Positions 38,581 through 50,676 of a stretch of DNA of 64,000 nt are shown here, one piece after another. Each line of letters opens with the position of its first letter. Position 1 is the stretch's first letter. This DNA is from Membranipora membranacea (Eukaryota > Bryozoa > Gymnolaemata > Cheilostomatida > Membraniporidae), in contig OU612067.1 of NCBI GenBank assembly GCA_914767715.1, positions 9,174,001-9,238,000 of the forward strand, written 5' to 3'. Position numbers and translations under genes: made by a program. The notes under the pieces were generated by a model, which was not told where the DNA came from, did not search any database, and worked only from the letters and a program-made list of their open reading frames with translations.

Positions 38581-39149
38581 TGATTCTGACAATACTAGTG
38601 GTGAGAGGTAAGTTCTTCCATCTCACAATTTTGATATCCAGAGGGTTGAAAAGTTAATAGTTGAAACTAACTTATGATTCAGATTATACTGAATAGGGCC
38701 TCAGAGACACCATGTCAGGTTATAGAGAAGATGTTCTGTTCTGCCAAGCGATGTATGAAATTTGAATAGCAAACATTTGGACAGTTTGATTCTCTTCATC
38801 CTATAAGAAGTCTTATCTCTCATGCCCCGCCTAGAATATATTTCAATTAAAAACTAATAGATTGGCTTTTCTGATGTTTAATTACTGCCTGGTATTCTCT
38901 GGTTAGCAATATTCACTGTGAAAGAAGCTTATCTTACAGTGATGATGTCACAGCTATGACCGATACCTGTCTCATTGATTCAAATATAATAATTCAGTTG
39001 CAGATAAATGTGTATGGATCCAATCAAGAAAACAGTTATCGTTTCCAATATCCTTTTATTTAATGGAAATTTAAAGTTATCAGATAGATGACTGTCTCGG
39101 AACATTGTAAAGTTACAGCGTAAATGTTCTTTAGAGGAAAATACTTGCT

Positions 39150-40622
39150 CTAAGTGAGCTTCGCATCACAGAGGCACACTAGTTTGAGGAAAACTCTATC
39201 ACTGCATCGAGTGTCAACTATCTGGACATAATGACAGTTGTATCTTAGATGTTTTTCTTCACCATAACTGTAGCGTCCACACGAGCAATCTCTCACCAGC
39301 AAACTACAATGGTATATGATGAAATACTCTGATCAAATGAATATAAGATCAATGTGCTATTGTACACGCTTGTATATACTTTATATATATATATATACAA
39401 GAAATTTAAACAATCAGCATACTCCTGTACAAAATCATTTCAATTTTTTGCTAGAGAAAGAGAATTTATTTTTAAACATAATCATCAGTTAAATTTCTCA
39501 GTTGATTTCTTTTCCAGTAACATAATGTATGAATTCTTATTTTCTCATGTCCAATAAACACGTGGCTCTAGAAAAGAGCTGGCTCAAGTGGATGCTAGTT
39601 AATTCACTTTCACAGCCTCAATTAGACGCATATAATTTAGTGTACCAATTTAGTTTAGTTAAGATTCGATATTACCATGTGATAACAAAAATGGATCACG
39701 CGTTGCTCTGTTTAAAAATCGTAATACAAATTTTTCAACTTGCATAATAATGTTGTAAACATGTGACATAAAAATTAAAGAAGCTGCAACGTCTCTTCCT
39801 CAGTGCGACATTGCTTTGGTCTTTTTGCCAGTGCGGCCTAATGGGTAATCTTTTGTGGCCTAATTGTGGCCTTATGCCTAAAAAGTTGTAACACATCGGT
39901 TTTAGTTTCGTTATGTGGAGAACCAAGATAGTAGCCATTCTGTGTTATGCATGTAGCAAAGCTTCCCAGCCACTCTACACAAAATCAACATAGGCCTAAC
40001 TGTGGTACTGGTGCCAACGACTTTCTCAAGTTATTTTTTTTTTCGAAATAGCACAGAACAGTGACCATAGTATGTTAAAATTACAAAGTTTTCTAACAAA
40101 ATAGTAATTAATACTTTTTGCAAAAACGTCAATTTGGACGAAAGGCAGATTTGTATCAAAAAGTCTCTTTGTTACAAGAGCTCTTGCAACATACTACAGT
40201 CTTTACACAAATCGGTTTTATTATTCACACAATATAGGGAGTTCCAAAATTGTCACTCCAGTTCCACCTTTATCCCTGAAGGATATGTTGCGGCCTTATG
40301 AGTTGAGCCTGCATAAAATGTGGCCTTTTTCAAAAAAAGGTTGCCCACTTATGGTCTAAAGTATCTGGAAAAGCTTTGGATATATGCTTAAGACTCGTGC
40401 CTCCTGAATGGCACAGTACACTTCCAGAAGCATTTGTATTATCACAGTATCAGCTGAAGAGCTCATGGTAACTTACCCATTACTTTGTCTCTGATAATGA
40501 CAAGCAGTAGACTTATGCGGGCCTTCCACTTTTCTTGATATTTCTGAGACTTGTTCTGGTGTATCTGGATTCTGAACACGTTGCCCAGTTTTAACACACC
40601 TGCCCCTATTCAAACAAGACAT
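39150..40622 (-). CDS. CHY/CxC family gene 2 (99 residues, two exons)
   Basis: Exon 1 is 40,622-40,477 (146 bases, the same length as gene 1) with donor GTAAGT. Exon 2 is 39,303-39,150 with acceptor CATTGTAG and stop TAG. Phase 2 again. Exon 1 begins MSCLNRGRCVKTGQRVQ and contains SRKVEGPHKSTACHYQRQSN. Exon 2 contains LLVRDCSCGRYSYGE, LRYNCHYVQIVDTRC and VFLKLVCLCDAKLT. The residues shared with genes 1 and 3 are mainly the Cys, His-Tyr, VR and VF/LKL positions, while the intervening residues differ widely. The intron (39,304-40,476) contains no other exon I can see. Function unknown. The gene lies between gene 3 and a non-LTR remnant, all in the 10.27-kb segment missing from B. Confidence 0.65.
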
Positions 40623-41045
40623 TTTGAATGTATGTTTTGTTCTACAGTTCGTTAGTGATCTAGCTGTGGGAACTTCAGCTCATAAAGTGCCCAGCATTGA
40701 AGAGGCTGAGAACCTTCCTAGTACCTTGTCTCCTAAATTGAGCCAAAGAAGGAGGGGGAAACTGCCTCCCGAGTTTATTTCTACAATTTCCTTAAGATTG
40801 GAAGCTATTAGTATTGAGGTCATCTGCCGGTTCAGGTCATGTGACTGCTTCCGCATACAAATATCACGCCATACTAAGAGGGAACTTTCCCTGTCATCAA
40901 TTTTTTTGGCACAACATAGCACAGCACATTGCCAAGTGAATTGAGCAATGTTAACTGACATTTCAATTTTGATTACTATTTGTGACACCAAGAATTTGTG
41001 ACTGAGACATATTACAGGGGTCTTTTGTACTATGAACTGTAGCTG

Positions 41046-42720
41046 CAATATTCTTTTGATGTTTGATGTTTGTTTATTTAGACATTTCCGGTATCACTCC
41101 TAAAAAGGTTGACAAAATTGAAATGTTTACATAAAAATTGATGGAAAAATATTGCACTAGTTGAAAAATCTCATATAAAATTCAAAAAAGCTGTTCTGCC
41201 GTTTTACAGTGCGGCATTTGCTGGGTCGGTATTTGTCAATTACTGCTTTACGGGCGGATTTTCTTTGAGTGTTAGGTCTGATTCTATTGTTCAGCGGATG
41301 GGTATTATTGGTTGAAATTTTTAAAAAGTGTTCGCTGCATAGAGACATTAAGAAGTCGGATATATAGGGTAAGGCTAGCTTGGTCAGTCTATCGTCATAG
41401 TGCTCTATGTGTGGCATCATCATGCGTGTAGCGTATCTCTGCACTTTCTCTAGTTTCTCTTTATCGGCTTCGGAGATAGACTGAAACCATACTGGGCAGG
41501 CGTAGGAAAGAACGGGTTTGACATTGGCAGCATAGAATGTTATCAGTCCTGCGGTGTTCATACCCATGGTCTTAAGCTGCTTCATCAGATACAGTCTGCT
41601 ATTGCATTTGCTCACGACAGAGTCTATGTGGTCACTAAAAGACAGTTTAGAGTCTACAGTGACTCCTAATAGTTTAGCAGATTTAGATGGGGAGATAAAA
41701 GTATCATCACTGGGGTTTACATCGAGGTTCATACCAAGTCGGTCAGAAAAAGCAATATTCAATACAACAGTCTTACTTGAGTTGAGAAGCATACTGTTTT
41801 CTAAAGACCAACTATTAGCATTTGATATAGCATCAGAGACATTGTCATCGGTGAGGTTTACTATAGGCTTATTAATGTGGTGTCATCTGCGTACTTCACA
41901 CAATTAAAACCTTCAGCTTTCAAGTCATTAACGTATATCAGCCAGAGAATAGGCCCAAGCTTAGTGCCTTGTGGTGCACCAACATCAATGGGCTTGTATG
42001 TGGAAAATTGTCCAGAAAACTTGACACACTGCTGTCTTGAATTTAGAAAACTTCCTACCAAGTTGATAACATTGGAATTAAATCCTAGCGAGTTCATTTT
42101 AGACAATAAGATCGGGTGTTGCATTCTGTCGAACGCCTTTGAAAAATCTAAAACTGCGACTGGACAAATTTAATGTTTGAGTTCTGATCAAGAGCTGATG
42201 TCCAGTCGTCGAGTAGCTGCAGTAGTGCGTCAGTGGTACTCAGTTTCTGTTGGTAGGCATATTGATTCACATCTATTATATCAGCGAGATGTGTCGTCAT
42301 CTTACTTAGGATCACCTGCTCTAGGAGTTTGCCGAGATGAAATAATAGGCTGATGGGTCGGAAGTCTTTGTAGATGGTGGGAGTTTTGGTCTTCGGTACT
42401 GGAACTACTTGCCCGCGTTTCCACATATCAGGGAATGCGCCAGTGTCGAGTGAGTGGTTGATAATATCATGTAGAGGAATTGATACATCCTCAATGGCTT
42501 CCTTGGACACCCATGTTGGGAAGTCTTCGGTTGATGTAGCCTTTGAGGTGTTCAGCGTTCTCATCAGCATTTTAACTTCACCTATACTAAGGTGTTGTCG
42601 TTTTGTTCTGTTTGTCGTTTGTTGGGCAGGTTGCGGGGTAGCTCGTATTCCCCCGACTTCTATGTAGTAATTATTCAGTTTATGGCAGAATTCAGCGTTA
42701 GGTAGTTTCTTCAACTGCGA
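41046..42720 (-). pseudogene. Truncated non-LTR retrotransposon (reverse transcriptase)
   Basis: Three minus-strand frames together give a reverse transcriptase. 42,714-42,148 has the fingers region (KDFRPISLLFHLGKLLE). 42,124-41,861 has GAPQGTKLGPILW and the YADD catalytic box. 41,792-41,157 has the thumb and C-terminal region (LLGVTVDSKLSFSDHI, LSYACPVWF). At least two frameshifts separate them. The 3' end closes with a short CATCAAA-type tandem tail at about 41,046-41,085, typical of Jockey/CR1/L2-like elements. No endonuclease domain lies upstream, so it is 5' truncated. It separates CHY family genes 1 and 2. Confidence 0.85.
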
Positions 42721-43938
42721 TTATATTTGGCTTAGCTCTTACAATGCGTAGGGTCAGTTTATTCCATAACTGCCCCTCTTTCTACATTGGCTATCTGGAC
42801 ATAATAAATTAATGGCATAATCTGCAAATCTGCAAATCAATAATAGTATCAAAGCTACAACACGATCCACAATTGAATGCCTCATTCTATCTGTATATGA
42901 TGTCCTTTCTATGTTTATTTTAAAACCTATGCTAAGTACCCAAAACAAGAATGGGCATGGGTGGACAATCCAATACAATTGGAGTCAGCAGTTGTGTTCC
43001 CCTTAAAGTTAAGAAGACAACTCCCAAAAGTTGAGGTGCTGTTATTTGATGCAACATAGAAGACGCAATTTTGTATTGTCCAACAATGACATGAATAGCT
43101 GTTACTTACTAACTCCACCTCGATAAAGAACTAAAATAAGTTCTAGTGATTGGCAAAGCATTAAATTATAACCATAGTCTCTAATTTGTATGTTTACAAG
43201 AGCAGCACAACAGCAGCCAGCTTCATCGTACAGCATGAGTTAAGTGTGGACTAATAGGTGACGGTGCAGAACTGCAATCCTTGAGATCAGGGTTAAATTA
43301 ATGACCGGGTTGATACTGGCACATCATTTATCCTACCGGATGTTCACTGTATTTTTACATACCCTGCATGCGGTAAAAAAGAAACCTCTTCTGCCTCTTT
43401 GTAATGAAGAGTAACCCGATACTATTGGGCATCGGTATTAATAACTACAGTCGCAGCACCTGTACCCAAGAGAGGATAATCCCCTCTTTATCAAAGATGA
43501 TTATGATCATCCAGCGATCTCAAAGACTGAGATTATCTGTTTCACAAGTCTAAAACCGTTGCTAGAATTTCTAGTATTAACAAGAATATCTGTCTGGAAT
43601 ACATTAGCTAGGTTCTTGAACATCTATGATGAAGCAGCTGTTATCATTACTCAGAGAAATTAAGCTCTTGCACAATTGCATCAGTTAATGAAAAGACAAG
43701 AGACCTGTTGGTATGATTACACAACATGCCTGTCATGCATTATCATGTCAAATGATCATTCTTGTCACCAAACAGGAATTACACAAAAATGATTTAATAG
43801 TAGTAATATTAAAGTTGTGATCATCCTGTTAACAATATTGATTGCTAAATAAAATTCATTACAGCTTTGTGTTTCCTAATACTGAACTGACTGTGAAAAA
43901 AATTACTGTCATTTTGTGGAAGCTTAGCTCATATACAG
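42721..43938. other. Spacer between non-LTR remnant and end of the 10.27-kb segment
   Basis: Short Cys-containing minus frames occur around 42,754-43,118. A 15-base match to the CHYVQI codons of gene 2 lies near 42,787. These may be decayed family pieces but are too short to call. Confidence 0.3.
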
Positions 43939-44072
43939 AGTACTTTGGTTTTTGATATAGTAGAGATAAAGTTTATTTTAACCTTAGAAAACTATGACAA
44001 ATTGATTCTTAAATCATATTTTGACAGATTGTCTTTTTGAATGAAATTGATCAGAAAATACAATATCTATTT

Positions 44073-44789
44073 TTATACCAGGTCCTTTGCTGGTATATTA
44101 CACTTGCATTCTAGCACCAGATAGACAATCTTGGAATGTATATCTGTCATCTGTATGTAATGACAACCGAGGCTCTTATGCTGCTCTTGAGCTCCATTCA
44201 GGAATCCTCCACACAAACATTGACGCACTAAAAAGCTGGAAAACAAAAAATAAATAAAAATCATCTTGGAAAATCAAGCCTCAACTCTAATATATGTCAT
44301 TTATGTAGTTCAACGTGGATTAAAAAAATTGGCAGAGGTCAAGTAATCTTCATGGTATAAGATTTCACCTCTGCCAACTGTTGAGGCTCTGATGGCCTTG
44401 GTGGGCTAGCTACTGTGTATCGTGTAACAGTTTATCCAATTTTCGCGGGTCACTGAAGTCATATTTTTTGATCGTAGGTGGATTTTCTGAGACAATTTCA
44501 TACCTATCAGATATAACTTCAGAGGTTGATTGAGTTTGAGGTTCTTTAAATAGTCAATATCTACTCTTGTCTCACCATGCCAACATCTGAATGAAAATAG
44601 AGCTTTATTTATTTCATCAAACATCTACTAAGAAATAACTTACCTCCCATTTCGAAGATAGCAACAGCCTTGAGAGATATGACGTTGTTCTACTTTTCTA
44701 AATATCTGTTGAACAATAAGTCTTGAAATATCTGCTGTTGAGACTTGTTGTGTTGATAGTTGAGGTCTGCCATAATTATTATGTGCCAT
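44073..44789 (-). CDS. CHY/CxC family gene 1, B' copy (102 residues, two exons)
   Basis: Exon 1 is 44,789-44,644 (146 bases). Exon 2 is 44,235-44,073, ending TAA two codons earlier than its B partner. The product has STQQVSTADISRLIVQQIF and QGCCYLRNG in exon 1, then SFLVRQCLCGGFLNGAQEQH, GCHYIQMTDI and VLECKCNIPAKDLV. Against the B copy, 11 of 48 exon 1 codons and 10 of 53 exon 2 codons differ, plus the stop shift. I counted no synonymous difference. The 408-bp intron differs at eight bases. All Cys and the HY pairs are unchanged, so the framework is kept while surface residues vary. Confidence 0.7.
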
Positions 44790-44910
44790 ATTGAGGACTG
44801 TATGAGTAATTTAACTCGAAACTTGGAGAGAAATACTGAGTCACACCACATTATCACACCTGTCTGCAAAGAGTAATCTTTGAATCAGTCTAGATCCTTC
44901 TTAGCCCAAC

Positions 44911-45675
44911 CATTTCAATTACTCTGCAGTTTTTAACAAAAAGTGAGTGTAGAGTTGGACCGCCCCCTTTCTCACCGTAGCTTAGTTTGTTATCAGGCTA
45001 TCATGTCAGTTTGCCGGATCAGGTCATGTGACCCATTCTGTATTCTATTGGCTCTGCTTCTGTTTTATTCGCCAATCATATCAATCCAATTTTTGTTATC
45101 GGTTGAGTGTGTTTTTTAGTGGAGGGCGTTCCCGGCCTTTAAATATGTATGCTCATATGAAAAATCTCAGGGTGATACACTTCTGATAACAAATTGTGTG
45201 ACACTTAAGATGACAAATTTACCAAATATTCTGCATCATACGAATGTAAAGTGGAAGTGAACAGTGTTATGATACCGTCTACATACCGTCTTTCATTTCA
45301 ATTACTCTGCAGTTTTTAACAAAAAAGTGAGTGTAGAGTTGGACCGCCCCCTTTCTCACCGTAGCTTAGGTTGTTATCAGGCTATCATGTCAGTTTGCCG
45401 GATCAGGTCATGTGACCCATTCTGTATTCTATTGGCTCTGCTTCTGTTGTATTCGCCAATCATATCAATCCAATTATTGTTATCGGTTGAGTGTGTTTTT
45501 TAGTGGAGGGCGTTCCCGGCCCTTAAATATGTATGCTCATATGAAGAATCTCAGGGTGATACACTTCTGATAACAAATTGAGAGACACTTAAGATAACAA
45601 ATTTACCAAATATTCTGCATCATACGAATGTAAAGTGGAAGTGAACAGCGTTATGATACCGTCTACATTTCAGGA
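44911..45675. repeat. Tandem duplication, unit about 380 bp, B' only
   Basis: The segment starting TTTCAATTACTCTGCAG occurs at about 44,911 and again at about 45,294. Both copies contain GTGAGTGTAGAGTTGGACCG and GAGGGCGTTCCCGGCC. B has it once (about 14,350-14,745). It lies just upstream of CHY gene 1, in its likely promoter region. Confidence 0.85.
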
Positions 45676-48600
45676 TAGTCTAGAAACGAAGCTGATCATT
45701 CAAATAAAATATGTTGGTGTATTTATAGTATAAGAAAAGATCTAAGGTGGTATTTCAATTTATAGTATGTGCATTTGAATCGGATGTCGATAGTTTGTGT
45801 TAGTAATAATCGCATGAATAAGCTGTGTCTCTGTACAGTGTATATTTGGTCGGCAAGTTATTTCCTTGATGTCAATTCATACTGTTCAAATGGAATATTC
45901 CCACCTTAAAAAGTAACATATGCTCAAAGTATTATAATGTATTTTGAGCATTTTGAGCAATATATTATATTGAAACCAAATTCTCACAGACAAATGCATG
46001 AGGTGCTGCGATCAGGACAGAAAAACTTATAAATAGTTGATACCAAAATTACTATTCAAGGTCATGACCCTTGCGTGAAGCAGCATGTTATTTAATTGGA
46101 CACCAAAAGTCCATAGAGAAAGAAAGAGAAATATTCTCGGCATCATTAATTGATTAAAACTCATAATATTTCAGCTTTCAATGAAAACAAGTTGAAAATC
46201 ACGTATCCAGACTATGTTCATACATAACAGTTTTGTCAAAACTCTTTATCAAACTATAATAAGGTGTATGGGGAAAAATGACAAATCTTTCTAAACAATG
46301 AAAAATGACAAATCTTTCTAAACACTATATTATATTTTGATATAAGATATGGTAATACTGTGAATCATCCCCATCCATTAACAATATTTGTCATATTATA
46401 ATTTGTATCGGAGTTGAGTTCTCCTTGATGTTAAGAAGACAACCCCAAATGATGAACTTACATAATCTTTCAAATACGATAGGCCTACAACAATTTTACA
46501 TTTCATTGTTTTAATAATTTAATTTCATATCATACTTTATACTATTACACTGTTATTTTGTTTGCAAACATGACCAAGAGAACATTGTATTGCAACCAAC
46601 AAAACCATCAAACTAATGCATTGGTAAACTGATACAAGAATTTGCATTAATTCTGTTGTAACATGATGTGTAGAAAGGACCATGGTTACAAATGATTCTG
46701 TTGTCAAGAAGACATTTCACAATTTAAGTGATATTCTAGCAGAAATCGTGTAGTGTAGAGCTATTTATCTCATGGGCATGCTGAACATCATGTATCAGTG
46801 CTTCTGGTAAGAAAGTCAGATTCCTATTCGCGTATGGAAGGGCAGTTTTGAATAACTTTGCTTGTAAAGATTTGAAAAAGAATTTGGAAATTTTCATGAA
46901 TGGTGGGACACTGGTTGAATATGTGTTTTTATTTTGTTTTCTCAAAGTTTTGATAAAATAAGTGATCATCAAAATATCGAAAATGGTTTTTAAAGTAAAT
47001 CAAATGTATAATATATTTAATACACTGAATTAGATTCTTCTCTTAGAATGGAAATAATATCATAGCGTTATACGGTTAGGACACTAAACACAGGGACCCA
47101 TCTGACTGTTCTCTGATTGGCTGTCCCTAGTAGCATGAATAATAAGCCTGAGAAATTGTCTTGTTTACAAAATTGCAAACAGTAATTATACCCCATACAG
47201 TGTCGTTGATTAGGGCATTTCTAGATTGCTACTAGGGACTGGCTATTTTTGCAAGCCCTTTGTTTTGCAAAAGAAAGCTAATGATGCTATTCCAGATATG
47301 GAATTCAATGATTTAATAGTATTTACCAAGATCCTTTGCTCCAGGTACTCTTCTCTCGGTATTGAATAATGATGATAATGATGATGATGATCAAGGTATA
47401 ATGTTTTTTAGTAACCTTGTTAGAAATAAGTGTGTTATTTATAAGATTCAAGAATTAGCATACAAAATCAAATTGTTGAAGAGAGCGTGATTGCCTGCGT
47501 GTATGTGCGTGCGAGTGGAGAGTCCTTGCCTTTGATATAGGTGGCGGCATGTGGTCTAGAGTGTTCTAAGGTGTTGCTTCTTGTAGCCTGTGAATTTCTC
47601 TGAATCTCTGTTTTACGATTTCACCGCCAATTAGCATTATTTTGATTGGTTTTTCTCTATTCAAGGACACTGGAATTTCCAGTTTCCTATAATTATCTCA
47701 GTCTTCAAATAACAACTATGAATTCTAAAATAATAAAGATTCGATTCCGTCTTTTCCAAACGTTTTATTTCTAGCTGGTCATGTAGTATATGCGGTAACT
47801 TAAAGTTGCAGTTTCTGGTTTGTTTCCCTTACTTATCATATGACAGCGCCTTGTTTCCACAGTATGTTGTAATTTGTCTTTGACAAAATTACCAAAATAA
47901 AATATTTATCTTATTTATCTTATATCTGTGCTGATCGCACACAAGTTTGAGCTAAACTTCAAGCTCAGAATCCCGTTGCGTGTCTCTTATCTTGACACAT
48001 GAGATTTGTTGCGGGACTGTTACTAAACCCTCCCCATGATGGACACGTAAAAAACTCGAATCCTCTACAATGTAATAAATGAAAAAAAAATTACTGTTTT
48101 CATTATTTAGCATCAAAAAGTAAAGGCTTTCAACAACATAGAACAACATAATGAATATGTTAACAGAACTCACGGAGTGTCAAGATGAACTTGTTTCCAT
48201 GACAAAAAATATGGAATATCAGACTGATTGAGATGGGAACTTTTCACCCGCTAATACTTACATGCCTGGCAGAAGAATCGGCAATAAATGTCATACTATA
48301 CTCTTACAGGCAGGACAATTTTATACACAAGTTTTTATAAAGTTCACATTGGGGGGGGGGGGCTGTATGATTCAATGAGACAAAACAATGAAAGTCAGTC
48401 ATGAACCTATACATTATCAAGCTCTTCCCCCTGAGTACATATGGTCATATGAGTACAGTGGTCTTGCTTGTTACTAGCAAATACTAATAATGATTTATGC
48501 ACCCTGTTGAACCCAATTTTTTAAACGTCGCAATAGCTCGAACCCACTAACGTCGCAAATGTCGCAACTCAATAAAAATTGTCTTCTCATTTGATGCAAA

Positions 48601-49997
48601 TTGGTGATTATGATTTGACAGGCATTGCTGATGATGCTGATTTTTTTGAGATATTGTACTTTGCTTGTTCAGTAAAGTAATTGAATCAATTGATATTATT
48701 TGTAACTCAACTATGCCTGGGTACCCAAAGACCATTATCCGTCTATCTAGCCAACTAGTGAAACAATATCCATCCATTCTACCTAAACATACAGTGGGCT
48801 GCCTACTACTTATTCAGTGGTCTATGGGGAGGGGACAATGAATAAAAAGGAAAGATCTGGGAAGATCTGCTGTAGCCATAGCCTACTCATTATCCATAGT
48901 GATAAATAAATCTAACATGATGGCTAGCCACCGCCTATATCACATGTATATAGATATATATATATGTGTGTGTACAACACCTGCCTATGAGAAGCCTGGA
49001 ACCATTACAGTCAAAATTTGATCCCGGCTATCAACAGCTTGAAAATTTCTTACAATCTTCAACAATCATTTTTATGCTGGTTGTTCTGTTTCTCAACTGC
49101 AGCAATATGAGAATTCTATGGTATCTCACGATTTTCTATGTGGGCCTAAATACTCAAATTTTATTTATCACTGATTCAAGTTCTATGCAGTTGTGAAGTA
49201 TTACTGCAAGCCTTAACTAAGCCGTCCTTACATATCACAGGTAACCCTGCTAAAACCCTATCTTCAATACTGGTTTGATCCCAAAAAACCATGATACATT
49301 TGTTTATTGGTTGTTAGCTGGCGGCTCTTTATTATCTAGCAAGTAAATTTAGAGCTTGTGAGGGCAATATGGTTATGCATTAAATTCTATGCTATATACA
49401 ACATGTCATTTAAAGTAACCTTGAATGTTTGATATAGGAGTTAGAGACTTGGTTTGACTGACTACTATAAGGGATTTGCGAAGACATAAATGTGTGCAAG
49501 ATGGCTCAGTGAGATTCTGGACCACCTACTAAACAAAAATATCGATATAATTGGTCACAGAGCATTTGTAAGTTGAAACATCGAAACACTTAGCGGGGAA
49601 GAATATGATAATTTGTATTAATAGCAATTGATCATCGAGCGGTCCAATGTTCCTGTCATCAAGAGGACTAGAAAGCAGTTGGGGGTTCTACAGAGACTTT
49701 ATCGCAACAGACACAGATACTTAGTGGATGGGCGACCTCCCCCCCCCCTGTACTGTTCATAGGTCAGATAAGACAAAATATTCTCATGGCACACAATATT
49801 GCCAAGTAACACAGGTTGTTGTTTCCATCGATTAAACTTAAACACAATAAACAATTTGAGAGCTCTCAGAAGGTATTCATGTCCATCTGTTTGTAATAAT
49901 TTCATTTATGTTCAACAAGGGAGAATGGTTAAACTTTCTACCATAACGTTTTATATCATAAGGGGAAAGAAGAAATTATAGGTATGAGTTTTCCCAT
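45676..49997. other. Distal part of B' without supported gene
   Basis: Mirror of 10,001-14,350. It includes partners of the two hypothetical ORFs (46,736-46,972 and 48,966-49,196), a poly-G of 12 at 48,351-48,362, and a shortened GCGACGTT repeat at about 48,500-48,620. Confidence 0.5.
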
Positions 49998-50271
49998 TTA
50001 ATTTTATGAGGGAACAACTCCTATTAAAATGAAAATTGAAAAATTGAGACCTTATTCGAGCATCATCAATTGTTACTATGTAACCAAGGAGTTAGAGGGA
50101 CTCCTTGATGTAACAGCTCTAGCTTTTATGGTACATGTGACAAATCAATATAATTGGATTTATCAGGGTGTTATTGCGTCGCAGTGAATTTTGTTACTTT
50201 TTGAGCATTCTTGAAGGTTAGCAGGTCTTCGTTAAATTGCTCATCAACCAACGATTTGGTTTTGCTTACAT

Positions 50272-50676
50272 ATGGTTAAAGAGTTCTTACCAAAAACAAG
50301 CAGGAGAGGGTTACGAAAAGAGCAGATATCTGAGAGAAAATATGCGGAGCATATCCATCAAGACCCTATTGCATACTCCCCTAACAATAAAAAACTATTC
50401 ACGCCAAAGCTGTGTCAATACCTCTTGACGACATCAATTATTGGGGAAATGAAAACATCACGGTACATTACAAATTGGTTTTTCAATATATATGCTAAGA
50501 TGCTGATTAACATCCCTTATATGGCAGCAGTAATGGATTCTGAGATAACAATAAACGACCTAAGAAAGAGAAAAAAAAATGATTCAAATGACATGAAAAA
50601 TACTCAACAATTATCCAAAGCTCAATATATAACATTAATATTCAACTCCCAACAGTTTGTTTGTTTGTTTATTTAA
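50272..50676 (+). CDS. Hypothetical 134-residue ORF
   Basis: Begins MVKEFLPKTSRRGLRKEQIS. It is Lys/Asn/Ile-rich, with no signal peptide, recognisable motif or splice evidence. It is just outside block B' and has no second copy in the window to test conservation. Its 3' end runs into the tail of the adjacent non-LTR remnant. Confidence 0.2.
   Translation: MVKEFLPKTSRRGLRKEQISERKYAEHIHQDPIAYSPNNKKLFTPKLCQYLLTTSIIGEMKTSRYITNWFFNIYAKMLINIPYMAAVMDSEITINDLRKRKKNDSNDMKNTQQLSKAQYITLIFNSQQFVCLFI

Larger units (their letters stand above)
33665..43938. other. 10.27-kb segment present in B', absent in B
   Basis: Contains most of CHY family gene 3, gene 2, a gene fragment, a 20-bp satellite and a non-LTR remnant. 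B reads CACAGTAGCACAGGAGTAC across the point. B' reads CACAGTAACACTC at one side and CATATACAGAGTAC at the other. There are no terminal inverted repeats or target duplication, so it is not a simple transposon. Confidence 0.8.
32872..49997 (-). repeat. Block B': inverted copy of B plus 10.27 kb absent from B
   Basis: 32,872-33,664 and 43,939-49,997 are the reverse complement of B. The interval 33,665-43,938 has no counterpart in B. Because its left breakpoint falls inside a coding exon whose final codons survive in B, loss from B is more likely than insertion into B'. Confidence 0.9.

Noticed and set aside
40624-40944. 106-residue plus-strand ORF and 122-residue minus ORF opposite it
   Set aside because: They overlap the upstream region of CHY gene 2 on both strands, with no splice support or recognisable domain.
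42754-43118. Short Cys-containing minus frames as a further CHY gene
   Set aside because: Only a 15-base match to gene 2 codons, with no family spacing or splice sites.
33665-43938. The 10.27-kb segment as a single transposon insertion
   Set aside because: No inverted or direct terminal repeats and no target duplication. One edge cuts a coding exon whose end remains in B.
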